Source of the DNA: Bradyrhizobium sp. CCBAU 53351 | Lineage (GTDB): Bacteria; Pseudomonadota; Alphaproteobacteria; Rhizobiales; Xanthobacteraceae | Direction: 5' to 3' | Length of the DNA: 64,000 nt | Assembly: GCF_015291745.1 (NCBI RefSeq) | Contig: NZ_CP030059.1 | Span: 5,359,501-5,423,500, forward strand | Shown here: piece by piece, positions 16,193 through 24,862 of the stretch | Layout of the letters: each line of letters begins with the position of its first letter | Numbering within the stretch: position 1 is the stretch's first letter | Translations under genes and position numbers: made by a program | The notes under the pieces: model-generated | Seen by the model: the letters and a program-made list of their open reading frames with translations, nothing else | The model's database searches: none | What the model was told of the DNA's origin: nothing

Positions 16193-17176
16193 ATGCGTGC
16201 GATGGTGTTGCCGGCCCCACAAACGCGCCTCCAGATGGAGGAGCGGCCTGACCCGATCCCCGGCGAAGGGCAGCTCCGCGTGAAGATCAGCGCCTGCGGG
16301 GTATGCCGCACCGATCTTCACCTCATCGACGCCGAGCTGCCCGACATTCGCTATCCGATCGTGCCCGGTCACGAGATTGTCGGTCGGGTCGATCTCGTGG
16401 GCCCGAATGTCACAACGCATACGCCCGGTGACCGCGTCGGCATCCCCTGGCTCGGCTTCACCTGCGGACATTGTCGCTTCTGCAGGGAGGGCAAGGAAAA
16501 CTTGTGTGACGCACCAGAGTTCACCGGCTACACGCGCGACGGCGGCTACGCGACCCACGCCATTGCCGAGGCACGCTACGCCTTCCCGCTCGGTGAAGAC
16601 GGCAACGACGTGGAGATTGCGCCTCTGCTATGCGCGGGGCTGATCGGCTGGCGCTCACTGGTGCTGGCCGGCTCAGCCGAACGGCTCGGCCTCTATGGTT
16701 TCGGCGCGGCCGGCCACATCATTGCGCAAGTCGCGCGCTGGCAGGGACGATCCGTCCATGCGTTCACGCGACGCGGTGACGTCGCTCCGCAAGATCTTGC
16801 GCGCCGTCTCGGCGCCGTTTGGGCAGGAGCATCAGACGAAGTGCCTGACGAGCCGCTGGACGCCGCCATCATCTTCGCACCATCAGGCGAGCTCGTTCCG
16901 GCTGCGCTGCGCGCCGTGCGCAAAGGCGGTCGCGTCGTATGCGCCGGTATCCACATGACCGACATTCCAAGCTTTCCGTACCATCTGCTCTGGCAGGAGC
17001 GGCAACTGGTCTCGGTCGCCAATCTCACCCGGCAGGACGGCCTCGATTTTCTCAAGATCGCTCCGCAAGCCGGCGTGCGCACCGAGACGACGGAATTTCC
17101 GCTTCATCAGGCCAATGAGGTTCTGACCATGCTGAGAGCCGGTCAGATTCTCGGCGCGGCCGTGCTGACGCCCTGA
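16193..17176 (+). CDS. Zinc-dependent alcohol dehydrogenase family protein
   Basis: A 327-residue MDR-superfamily enzyme. It has the catalytic-zinc region CGVCRTDLHLIDAELP and GHEIVGRV, a structural-zinc Cys cluster CGHCRFCREGKENLC, and a degenerate cofactor loop LYGFGAAGHIIAQVA. ATG 16193 is chosen over upstream starts because GGAGAG precedes it and MRAMVLPAP is the usual N-terminus. The promoter carries an FNR box, so it may dispose of reductant by aldehyde reduction at low oxygen (inference). Confidence 0.9.
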   Translation: MRAMVLPAPQTRLQMEERPDPIPGEGQLRVKISACGVCRTDLHLIDAELPDIRYPIVPGHEIVGRVDLVGPNVTTHTPGDRVGIPWLGFTCGHCRFCREGKENLCDAPEFTGYTRDGGYATHAIAEARYAFPLGEDGNDVEIAPLLCAGLIGWRSLVLAGSAERLGLYGFGAAGHIIAQVARWQGRSVHAFTRRGDVAPQDLARRLGAVWAGASDEVPDEPLDAAIIFAPSGELVPAALRAVRKGGRVVCAGIHMTDIPSFPYHLLWQERQLVSVANLTRQDGLDFLKIAPQAGVRTETTEFPLHQANEVLTMLRAGQILGAAVLTP

Positions 17177-17188
17177 CGGTGCTTTCGG

Positions 17189-18763
17189 ATGCCTGACTCC
17201 ATGACAGACGAAATGGCGGCCCAGGAGCGGATCTTCCGGACGCTGACCGGCCATCCCGGCGTGACGCGGATCGACACGCACGCAGCCTCGGTGTTCCTCG
17301 ACGGGACGCGCGCGTTGAAGATCAAGCGCGCCGTCCGGTTTTCCTTCCTCGATTACTCGACGCTCGAGAAGCGCAAGGCGGCATGCGAGGAGGAGATCAG
17401 GATAAACCGGCCACTGGCGCCGCAGATCTATCATCGCGTCGTGGCGATCACGGAGGAGCCGGGCGGATCGGTGCAGGTCGGCGGCCCCGGCCGGCCGATC
17501 GAGTATGCGGTGGAGATGTCGCGCTTCGACGAGAACCGGACGCTGGATCATCTGGCGACGGCCGGCCCGCTGGATGCCAAGCTCGCCTCGGCTGCTGCCG
17601 ACGCGATCGTGGCTTCCCATGGCGCGGCGACTTGCGCCGACGGCGAAGCATGGATCTCGTCCATTCCCGCCTTGATCGACGGCAACAGCCACGGCCTGCA
17701 GGCCGGCGGCCATTTCGACGCGGGAGACATCGACAAGCTCAGCCAGGCTTCGCGCGAGGCCTTTTTGCGCCTCCGTCCCCTGCTCAAAGAGCGCGGCCGC
17801 CAGGGTTTCGTGCGGCGCTGTCATGGCGACCTGCATCTGGCGAACATCGTGCTGATCGACGAACTGCCCGTGCTGTTCGACGCCATCGAGTTCGACGCGC
17901 AGATGGCGACCGTGGACGTGCTCTACGATCTCGCATTTGCGCTGATGGACCTGTTGCACCACGATCAGCCACGGGCGGCCAACATCGTCCTGAACCGCTA
18001 TCTCGCCGCGACGCCCGCCGACAATCTCGACGCGCTCTCGGCCCTGCCGCTGTTCACGTCCATCCGCGCGGCGATCCGCGCCCAGGTCGCCCTGGCGCGG
18101 CTGAGGCCGCCGCATACCGATGACGCCGGCATTCTCGACCAGGCACGGCGCTATTTTGATCTTGCCAGGATACTGATACATCCTGCTGCGCCGCGCCTGA
18201 TTGCGGTGGCCGGATTGTCAGGCACCGGCAAGACGGTCTTGGCGCAAGCGCTTGCGCCCCTCGTCGCGCCGCCGCCAGGAGCCGTCGTGCTGCGCAGCGA
18301 CCTCGTCCGCAAGCAGATGTTCGGGGTCGAGGACACCCACCGCCTGCCGCCGTCGGCCTACACGCCGGAGCATGCGGCGCGCGTCTATGACACGCTGGTG
18401 CAGCTCGCCCGGCGGGTGCTGGCGCAAGGCCATTCGGCTGTTATCGACGGCGTGTTTGCCCGCGAGGACGAACGGGACGCGATCGCCGCACTGGCGCGCG
18501 AGCGCAACGTGCCGCTGCACGGCCTGTTTCTGGTCGCAGACCTCGCGACCCGGCAGATGCGGATCGGAAACCGGCGGGGCGACGCATCCGATGCCACGCA
18601 AGAGGTTGCCGCGCAGCAGGAGCACTATAATATCGGCCATATCGGTTGGGCGACCATCGATGCATCCGGGACACCAGAGCAGACGTTCCAGACCTGTCGG
18701 AACGCGATCGCTGAAGGCAAACAGGGCAATCTGATTGGCGCGGGCAAAGATGGCACGACCTAG
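17189..18763 (+). CDS. Bifunctional APH-like kinase / AAA P-loop protein
   Basis: A 524-residue protein. The N-terminal 310 residues resemble aminoglycoside-phosphotransferase-type kinases, with the catalytic loop CHGDLHLANIVL and a FDAIEFD metal site. The C-terminal 190 residues carry a P-loop GLSGTGKT and look like a zeta-toxin or gluconate-kinase-type nucleotide kinase (VVLRSDLVRKQMFG). Small-molecule phosphorylation is likely but the substrate is unknown. It follows the alcohol dehydrogenase by 12 bases and overlaps the CHAD gene start, so all three form one transcript under the same FNR box. Confidence 0.82.
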   Translation: MPDSMTDEMAAQERIFRTLTGHPGVTRIDTHAASVFLDGTRALKIKRAVRFSFLDYSTLEKRKAACEEEIRINRPLAPQIYHRVVAITEEPGGSVQVGGPGRPIEYAVEMSRFDENRTLDHLATAGPLDAKLASAAADAIVASHGAATCADGEAWISSIPALIDGNSHGLQAGGHFDAGDIDKLSQASREAFLRLRPLLKERGRQGFVRRCHGDLHLANIVLIDELPVLFDAIEFDAQMATVDVLYDLAFALMDLLHHDQPRAANIVLNRYLAATPADNLDALSALPLFTSIRAAIRAQVALARLRPPHTDDAGILDQARRYFDLARILIHPAAPRLIAVAGLSGTGKTVLAQALAPLVAPPPGAVVLRSDLVRKQMFGVEDTHRLPPSAYTPEHAARVYDTLVQLARRVLAQGHSAVIDGVFAREDERDAIAALARERNVPLHGLFLVADLATRQMRIGNRRGDASDATQEVAAQQEHYNIGHIGWATIDASGTPEQTFQTCRNAIAEGKQGNLIGAGKDGTT

Positions 18764-19721
18764 CACGTCCGCGACGACCGCTCGCATCACGCCGGCGGCG
18801 CGGCGCAATGCCCTGCCCGGCCGCCTCAGCCCCGGCATGGCCTGCGATACGGCGTTCCGGATCATCGCGCGCCGCCACCTCGCTTCCGTCCTCGCCCAGC
18901 ATGACGGCACTTGCCGCGGCGATCCCGACGCGCTGCATCAGATCCGGATCGCGCTGACGCATCTGCGCACCGCCATCCGCTTCTTCTCGCCGATGGTCGA
19001 CGACGCCCTGCGGCCACATGTCTGGGCGGAGCTGAAATGGCTGAACGGCCAGCTCGGCATGGTCCGGGACCTCGATGTGGCGATCGAGCGGGTCATCGCC
19101 GAAAGCGACGGCGAGCTTTCAGAGGTCGCCGAGCTGCAGCACTGGGGCGAAAAGCGCGCCGAGAGCCACCGCCAGCTGGCGCGCGCATTGCAATCCGCGC
19201 GCTATCGCCGCCTTGTCGAGCAGACCTCCGCCTGGATCGAGAGCGGGCCCTGGTCGACCCGGCGCAGCAAGGAAGCCATCCGATTACGCCGCTGCACGCT
19301 CGCCGAACATGCGACGGAGCGGCTGACCGCGTGGGAGACGACGCTGCTCAAGAAAGCGCGCAAGCTCCGCAAGCTCGACGTCGAGAAACGCCACAAGCTG
19401 CGGCTCCTGAACAAGCGGATGACCTATTCGGTCGAGTCGCTCCAGGACTTGTTCGCCGATGAGGCGGCAGCCACGCAAAAGTCCATCCTCAAGCAATTGC
19501 GCAAGGCACAGCGCTCGCTCGGACAATTGAACGACGATGCACGTGGACAAGCGCTGGCGGCATCGCTGAACGGCGCCGGCCTCGAGGCCGGCCATCGTTT
19601 CCTCGACCGCAAGCGGGAGAAGAAATTGTTGCGGAAGGCCTCGACGGCCTACCGCAAACTCGACAAGACCAAGCCATTCCGCTCCTCGGACCTCGCGCCG
19701 AATTCCGAGCCGGAGACTTAG
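18750..19721 (+). CDS. CHAD domain-containing protein
   Basis: A protein of 323 residues from ATG 18750 (18735 is also possible). The body is a CHAD domain: conserved histidines in the first helices (DALHQIRIALTHLRTAIRFF), KWLNGQLGMVRDLDVAI, and a basic C-terminal helical half rich in K and R (KKARKLRKLDVEKRHKLRLLNKRM). CHAD domains are alpha-helical proteins that bind inorganic polyphosphate; here it lacks a CYTH domain. It overlaps the kinase gene by 14 bases. Association with the downstream PHA-synthase-like protein may reflect storage granules (inference). Confidence 0.87.
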   Translation: MARPSTSATTARITPAARRNALPGRLSPGMACDTAFRIIARRHLASVLAQHDGTCRGDPDALHQIRIALTHLRTAIRFFSPMVDDALRPHVWAELKWLNGQLGMVRDLDVAIERVIAESDGELSEVAELQHWGEKRAESHRQLARALQSARYRRLVEQTSAWIESGPWSTRRSKEAIRLRRCTLAEHATERLTAWETTLLKKARKLRKLDVEKRHKLRLLNKRMTYSVESLQDLFADEAAATQKSILKQLRKAQRSLGQLNDDARGQALAASLNGAGLEAGHRFLDRKREKKLLRKASTAYRKLDKTKPFRSSDLAPNSEPET

Positions 19722-21571
19722 GTGTGGACGTAGTCCCCCGGCGCATCGGGTAGTTCCGCGGCGTCTCCAACTCCGATCTGCGGCGGATCGCAGGGCGCGC
19801 CGGAGCGCGCCGCCAGCCATTCGGCCCATTCCGGCCACCACGATCCTTCAACGCGCGAAGCCAGCTTCAGCCATTCGTCCGCACCGACATAAGGCGCATC
19901 GGCAGCCTTGGTCAGCACCTGATAGAAATGGCCGGGCTCATCGGGAGGCGCGACGACACCGGCATTGTGGCCGCCGCTGGTCAACAGGAACGTCACGTCG
20001 GCATCGACCTGATAGTGGATTTTGTAGACGGATCGCCACGGCGCCACGTGATCGGCGAGCGTGCCAACTACGAACATCGGCGCGTGAATATCGGACAGCG
20101 AAACGCTCCGGCCGCCGACGTGATAACGCCCCTCGGCCAGATCATTGTCGAGGAACAGCTTTCGCAGATATTCCGAATGCATGCGATACGGTAATCGCGT
20201 GGCGTCCGCGTTCCAGGCCATCAAATCGTTCAATGGCGCGCCATCGCCCATCAGATAATCGTGCGACAGCCGCGACCAGATCAATTCGTTGGAGCGCAGC
20301 AGCTGGAAGGCCCCGGCCATCTGCGTCGTGTCGAGATAGCCGCGCTGCCACATCATGTCTTCGAGAAAGGCGACCTGGCTCTCATTGATGAACAGCGTCA
20401 GCTCTCCGGCCTCTGTGAAGTCGGTCTGGGCCGCAAGAAGAGTGACCGTGCCGAGGCGATGATCACCATCGCGCGCCATCGCGGCGGCGGCGATCGACAG
20501 CAACGTGCCGCCCAGACAATAGCCGAGCGCATGGGTCTTCCGACCCGGCATGATCTTACCCATCACGTCCAGCGCCGCCATGACGCCCAGCCTGCGATAA
20601 TCGTCGAAGGCGAGATTCCGATCCCTCGCATCCGGATTGCGCCAGGAGATCGCGAATACAGTGAAGCCTTGACTGGTCAGATATTTGACCAGCGAGTTCT
20701 GCGGCGAGAGATCGAGAATGTAGTATTTCATGATCCAGGCCGGCACGATCAGGATCGGTTCGGGCCGGACCTGCGCGGTGGCCGGAGAGTACTGAATCAG
20801 CTCGATCAGCTCATTGCGATAGACCACCTTGCCGGGTGAAGCCGCCACTGTCTTGCCGACTATGAACTGCCCGTCATCCGCCAATCTCGAGCCGGTGAGC
20901 AGGCGCATCAGATCGCTGCACCAGTTCTGCCAGCCGAAGACGAAATTCTCCCCGCCACTCTGGAACGCCTTCTCCAGCACCTTCGGATTGGTGGCCGCAA
21001 AATTCGAGGGCGCCAACATATCGAGCATCTGACGCATCGAAAACTCGACGATGGCTTCATTGGCATGCGACACGCCGCGCACGCCCGTCGTGGCATCGTG
21101 CCACCACCGCTCGGTGAGCAAGAACCCCTGCCCGAGCAGATTGAACGGCGCGGTCTCCCATTGCGGTCCGCTGAAGCGGCGATCCCGTCCCTGCGGCTGG
21201 ATCACCGACCAAGGCTTCTGCTCCGGCGATGCCGCGTGCGCGGCGGCTTCTGCCAGCCGGCCGGCATCGCGAAGGATGTTGCGGGAAATCTCCATCTGGC
21301 GCTGCGGCGCAGCAGCGAGGTGCGCGCTCCAGTCGAGCCAGGCGAGCGACAGGGCCAGCGGCGAAATGCCGCCCGTGAACCGCGCCAGCATCGCGTGAAA
21401 CGCGCGGTCGAGCGGATATGGCTCCGACGCAGGCAAAGGATCGGCGGCAGCCGGCATTTCCACATGCTTTTCCGAACTCGCCGTCGAGGCTTCGGGACCA
21501 GCAGCGGGATTGACGGGAAGAGCCTGCACAACCGGCTCTTCGGTCCGTGGAAATATCTGCACGACGCTCAT
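19718..21571 (-). CDS. PHA synthase-family (PhaC-like) protein
   Basis: A 617-residue alpha/beta hydrolase fold protein of the poly(3-hydroxyalkanoate) polymerase family. The lipase-box equivalent GYCLGG holds the nucleophile Cys at about residue 352, with Asp in LADHVAPW and His in GGHNAGVV completing the triad. An Ala/Pro-rich N-terminal extension precedes the PhaC N-terminal domain (WETAPFNLLGQGFLLTERWW). It would polymerise hydroxyacyl-CoA into storage polymer. It converges on the CHAD gene with a 4-base overlap and has an FNR box 68 bases upstream. Confidence 0.88.
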   Translation of the reverse strand: MSVVQIFPRTEEPVVQALPVNPAAGPEASTASSEKHVEMPAAADPLPASEPYPLDRAFHAMLARFTGGISPLALSLAWLDWSAHLAAAPQRQMEISRNILRDAGRLAEAAAHAASPEQKPWSVIQPQGRDRRFSGPQWETAPFNLLGQGFLLTERWWHDATTGVRGVSHANEAIVEFSMRQMLDMLAPSNFAATNPKVLEKAFQSGGENFVFGWQNWCSDLMRLLTGSRLADDGQFIVGKTVAASPGKVVYRNELIELIQYSPATAQVRPEPILIVPAWIMKYYILDLSPQNSLVKYLTSQGFTVFAISWRNPDARDRNLAFDDYRRLGVMAALDVMGKIMPGRKTHALGYCLGGTLLSIAAAAMARDGDHRLGTVTLLAAQTDFTEAGELTLFINESQVAFLEDMMWQRGYLDTTQMAGAFQLLRSNELIWSRLSHDYLMGDGAPLNDLMAWNADATRLPYRMHSEYLRKLFLDNDLAEGRYHVGGRSVSLSDIHAPMFVVGTLADHVAPWRSVYKIHYQVDADVTFLLTSGGHNAGVVAPPDEPGHFYQVLTKAADAPYVGADEWLKLASRVEGSWWPEWAEWLAARSGAPCDPPQIGVGDAAELPDAPGDYVHT

Positions 21572-21638
21572 GGCTCAATGTTCCCGAAGGGTTCTGTTCG
21601 ACGTCGGCGGCAGGATATGGCGAGGCCTCCCGTACGCG

Positions 21639-21652
21639 TTGAGCTGCATCAA
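21639..21652. promoter_or_regulatory. FNR/FixK-type box (PhaC-like gene promoter)
   Basis: TTGAGCTGCATCAA matches TTGA-N6-TCAA and lies 68 bases upstream of the PhaC-like start on the minus strand. Confidence 0.72.
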
Positions 21653-21702
21653 ATCCCGGCGGGGATCACAATTGCTTCATCGGAGCGGGCGGGCTCCTCC
21701 CA

Positions 21703-21716
21703 TTGACCTGAGTCAA
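21703..21716. promoter_or_regulatory. FNR/FixK-type box (CBS-BON gene promoter)
   Basis: TTGACCTGAGTCAA matches TTGA-N6-TCAA and ends 63 bases before the ATG at 21780. Confidence 0.75.
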
Positions 21717-21779
21717 GCCGCAGCCCGACGCCGGAGCTAGTTTCGCCCATCGAAATTCGACAAGCCAGCGGAGTTGTCC

Positions 21780-22508
21780 ATGCGCGCCCACCAGATCATG
21801 ACCCGGTCGGTCATCTCGGTTACCCCCGACACCAGCATCGTCGAGGCGGCGAATATCATGCTGAAGCGGCATGTCAGCGGCCTCACCGTGGTCGACGAGA
21901 CCGGCAAGCTGGTCGGTGTCGTCTCTGAAGGCGATTTCATCCGCCGCAGTGAGATCGGCACCGGGCGCAAGCGCGGACGCTGGCTGCGATTCATCCTGGG
22001 TCCAGGCAAATCCGCCAGCGATTTCGTCCATGAGCACGGCCGCAAGGTCTCGGAAGTGATGACCGACACGCCCGTCACCATCACGGAGGATACGGCGCTT
22101 GCGGAGATCGTCGACCTCATGGAGCGGAACAACGTCAAGCGGCTGCCGGTGGTGCGCGGCGACAAGGTCGTCGGCATCGTCTCGCGCGCCAATCTGCTGC
22201 AGGCGGTGGCGGGGCTGGCCCGCGAGGTGCCGGATCCGACGGCGGACGACGATCACATCCGCAGCCGCATCATCGAGACCATGGAGAAGAACGAGTGGTG
22301 CCCGTTCGGGCTGAACGTGATCGTCCGCGACGGTATCGTTCACCTCAGCGGAGTCATCACCGAAGAGCGCACGCGGCAGGCCGCAATGGTCGCCGCGGAG
22401 AACGTCGACGGCGTGAAGAAGGTGCACGACCATCTGTGCTGGGTCGACACCATGTCGGGCATCTATCTGAACTCGCCCGAGGATGACGAGCTCGCCAAGG
22501 CAAGCTGA
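21780..22508 (+). CDS. CBS-pair protein with C-terminal BON domain
   Basis: A 242-residue protein with two CBS motifs (about 1-65, MTRSVISVTPDTSIVEAA; and about 85-145, MTDTPVTITEDTALAEI) and a C-terminal BON-like domain (about 165-225, VIVRDGIVHLSGVITEERTR). CBS pairs bind adenosine ligands and sense energy state; BON domains are thought to contact membranes or other proteins. GGAG at 21770-21773 fixes the ATG at 21780. The FNR box upstream places it in the same regulon as its divergent PhaC-like neighbour. Confidence 0.88.
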   Translation: MRAHQIMTRSVISVTPDTSIVEAANIMLKRHVSGLTVVDETGKLVGVVSEGDFIRRSEIGTGRKRGRWLRFILGPGKSASDFVHEHGRKVSEVMTDTPVTITEDTALAEIVDLMERNNVKRLPVVRGDKVVGIVSRANLLQAVAGLAREVPDPTADDDHIRSRIIETMEKNEWCPFGLNVIVRDGIVHLSGVITEERTRQAAMVAAENVDGVKKVHDHLCWVDTMSGIYLNSPEDDELAKAS

Positions 22509-22545
22509 CAAGTCAAGCTGACAAGACGCGCTGAGCCAGCGCGCC

Positions 22546-23004
22546 TCAGCGCGGAATGACGGCGGTGGCCTCGATCTCGACGCGCGCCGCCTTCTCCACG
22601 AGGCGCACCACCTGGACCAGCGCCATCGCTGGGTAATGTGCGCCGAGGATGGCACGGTAGATCTTGCCGAGCTCCTTCAGGTTGGACAGGTACTCGTCCA
22701 TGTCGACGACGTACCAGGTCAGCCGCACGAGGTGCTCGGGCCGGGCACCAGCCTCATTCAGGATCGCGGCGATGTTGCTCAAGGTCTGATGAACCTGCGC
22801 GACAAAGCCGTCGGCGAGACGCTCTTCAGCATCCCAGCCGATTACCCCGCCGGTGACGACGATGCGCCCTTCGGCGGCCATGCCATTGGCATAGCCCTTC
22901 GGCATCGGCCAGCCCGACGGCTGGAGCACCTGGACCCGCGCAGGGGTTTCATCCTCAGCCGCTGTCGGCAGTACCGCGAGTTGCGGGCCTTTCGGCGTCG
23001 TCAC
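22546..23004 (-). CDS. RidA family (YjgF/YER057c/UK114) deaminase-like protein
   Basis: A 152-residue RidA-fold protein from the GTG at 23004, preceded by GGAGAA. Family segments include VVTGGVIGWD, FVAQVHQTLSNIAAILNEAGA and LVRLTWYVVDMDEYL, and an ARVEIEATAVI end with the usual Glu. RidA proteins hydrolyse reactive enamines and imines. It follows 2-aminobenzoate-CoA ligase by 19 bases. The ring-reduced product of the 2-aminobenzoyl-CoA pathway is an enamine, so it could catalyse or assist ammonia release there (inference). Confidence 0.88.
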   Translation of the reverse strand: MTTPKGPQLAVLPTAAEDETPARVQVLQPSGWPMPKGYANGMAAEGRIVVTGGVIGWDAEERLADGFVAQVHQTLSNIAAILNEAGARPEHLVRLTWYVVDMDEYLSNLKELGKIYRAILGAHYPAMALVQVVRLVEKAARVEIEATAVIPR

Positions 23005-23023
23005 GGACAATTCTCCATCCTTC

Positions 23024-24715
23024 TCATTCCGCCGCGACGCCCGAGGACGTGGCGGCGGCCTGCGCCAGTTGCCGCAGTGCAAAGCGCTTCAATTTTCCGG
23101 TCTCGGTCTTCGGCAGTTGCGCGACGAACTCGATGGCGCGCGGATATTTATACGGCGCGATCTCGCGTTTGACATGCTCCTGCAGCTCGGCCACGAGCTG
23201 TGCATCGGGTGTCACGCCGGACGCCGCGACGACATAGGCCTTCACGATCATGCCGCGCGCCTCGTCCGGGGCGCCGACCACACCGCATTCGGCGACCGCC
23301 GGATGCGTGAGCAAGGCCGCCTCGACGTCGGTGCCCGCGATATTGTAGCCGGCCGACACGATCATGTCGTCGGAGCGCGACTGGTACCAGAAATAGCCGT
23401 CGCCATCCATCAGATAGGTATCGCCGGTGATGTTCCAGCCGTTCTGGACATATTTGCGCTGGCGCTCGTCAGCGAGATAGCGGCAGCCGGTCGGCCCGCG
23501 CACCGCAAGCTTGCCCATCGTGCCCGGCGGCACGTCGCGGCCATCGTCGTCGACGATCTTGGCCTCATAGCCCGGAACGGGCTTGCCCGTCGCACCCGGA
23601 CGAATTTCATCTTCTGTCGCGCTGATGAAGATGTGCAGCAGCTCGGTCGAGCCGATGCCGTCCATCAACTTGATGCCGGTGGCCTTGAGCCAGGCGTCGA
23701 AGGTCGGCTTTGGCAACGTCTCGCCGGCGGAGACGCATTTGCGCAGCGAAGAGATGTCGCGGCCGGCGAGCTTGCCGATCATCGCGCGATACGCCGTGGG
23801 CGCGGTGAAACAGACGGTGGTCTTGTACTGCTCGATCGCCGTCAAAATGTCGTCCGGCGTCGTCTTCTCCAGCACGACAAAGGAGGCGCCGATATGCATC
23901 GGAAACAGCACGCCGCCGAAGCCGAAGGTGAAGGCGAGCGGCGCCGAACCGACGAAGCGGTCTTTCTGCTCGGCCCGCAATATGTTGCGCGCATACCCGT
24001 CGCAGACCGCGAGCATGTCGCGATGGAAATGCATGGTGCCCTTGGGATCGCCTGTCGTGCCGGACGTGAAGGCGATCAGGCAGACGTCATCAGAGGCGGT
24101 ATCGACGGCCCTGAACTCCGCGCTCGCATCGGCAATGAGCGCTTCGAGCGAGTCCGCCGCGCCGTTGCCCCAATAGACAACCCGCTTCAGCTTAGGCGCC
24201 GCAGCTTTCGCTCTCTCCATCTCCTCGGCAAGCTTGCCGTCGCACAGCGCGAGCGCGATCTCCGCTTTCTCGATCGGGTACGACAGCTCCTTGGCGCGGA
24301 GCAGCGGCATGGTCGCCACCACGATGCCGCCGGCCTTGATCACTGCGAGATAGGTCGCAACCATCATCGGATTGTTGGCGGAGCGCAGCAGCACGCGGCC
24401 GCCGGTGACGAGACCAAGCTTGCCGACGAGCACATTGGCGATGCGGTTCACCAGGGCTTGCAGCTCGCGATAGGTATAGCTGACGGTGGGGCTGATGACG
24501 CAGGGCGCATCGCCATGGCCCTGCTCGGCCCAGCGGTCGAGGAAGTAGCTCACGCAATTCAATCGTGGCGGATAGTTCAGCTCCGGCCGCGTGAAGATGA
24601 ATTCGGGCCACAGCTCGCGCGGCGGCAGATGCTGCTGCGCAAACTTATCGACATGGACCGTCGCGGCGTTGCCGTCATGGGAGCCCGTCACTTGAACCTT
24701 GGCGGCGTTGGCCAT
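23024..24715 (-). CDS. abmG: 2-aminobenzoate-CoA ligase (benzoate-CoA ligase family)
   Basis: A 563-residue AMP-forming acyl-CoA ligase. It has the P-loop-like motif TSGTTGDPKGTM, the SGxxL-type adenine loop around GIGSTELLH, the hinge SRSDDMIVSAGYNI, and the catalytic Lys region PKTETGKLKR. Length and N-terminal ARELW/PRLNCVSYFLDRW pattern fit benzoate/2-aminobenzoate-CoA ligases. The specific assignment to anthranilate rests mainly on the nearby 2-aminobenzoyl-CoA monooxygenase/reductase gene. It activates anthranilate to its CoA thioester in the cytoplasm. A TTTTAGGCTTAAAA operator lies 51 bases upstream. Confidence 0.85.
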   Translation of the reverse strand: MANAAKVQVTGSHDGNAATVHVDKFAQQHLPPRELWPEFIFTRPELNYPPRLNCVSYFLDRWAEQGHGDAPCVISPTVSYTYRELQALVNRIANVLVGKLGLVTGGRVLLRSANNPMMVATYLAVIKAGGIVVATMPLLRAKELSYPIEKAEIALALCDGKLAEEMERAKAAAPKLKRVVYWGNGAADSLEALIADASAEFRAVDTASDDVCLIAFTSGTTGDPKGTMHFHRDMLAVCDGYARNILRAEQKDRFVGSAPLAFTFGFGGVLFPMHIGASFVVLEKTTPDDILTAIEQYKTTVCFTAPTAYRAMIGKLAGRDISSLRKCVSAGETLPKPTFDAWLKATGIKLMDGIGSTELLHIFISATEDEIRPGATGKPVPGYEAKIVDDDGRDVPPGTMGKLAVRGPTGCRYLADERQRKYVQNGWNITGDTYLMDGDGYFWYQSRSDDMIVSAGYNIAGTDVEAALLTHPAVAECGVVGAPDEARGMIVKAYVVAASGVTPDAQLVAELQEHVKREIAPYKYPRAIEFVAQLPKTETGKLKRFALRQLAQAAATSSGVAAE

Positions 24716-24766
24716 CGCACGCTCCTTTCAGCATGGATTGCACCCGGCAGCACGATCTGGAAAACA

Positions 24767-24780
24767 TTTTAGGCTTAAAA
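24767..24780. promoter_or_regulatory. MarR-type operator copy 1 (ligase promoter)
   Basis: TTTTAGGCTTAAAA, a near-perfect palindrome in front of the CoA ligase gene. It is one of six related sites with the pattern YTTTARGYWTMAAR found only in this cluster. Confidence 0.65.
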
Positions 24781-24862
24781 CAATTTGGCGCAATAGCGGA
24801 TTTTGGACATCCGGTGCTTTTTCCTGCGGCAAAAGGGATTGGGCGGCCAGCCGGCCCCGCCC

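Noticed and set aside
22527..22553. Hairpin CGCGCTGAG/CTCAGCGCG between the CBS-BON and RidA genes
   Set aside because: The right arm overlaps the RidA stop codon and no T run follows, so termination is possible but not supported enough to list.
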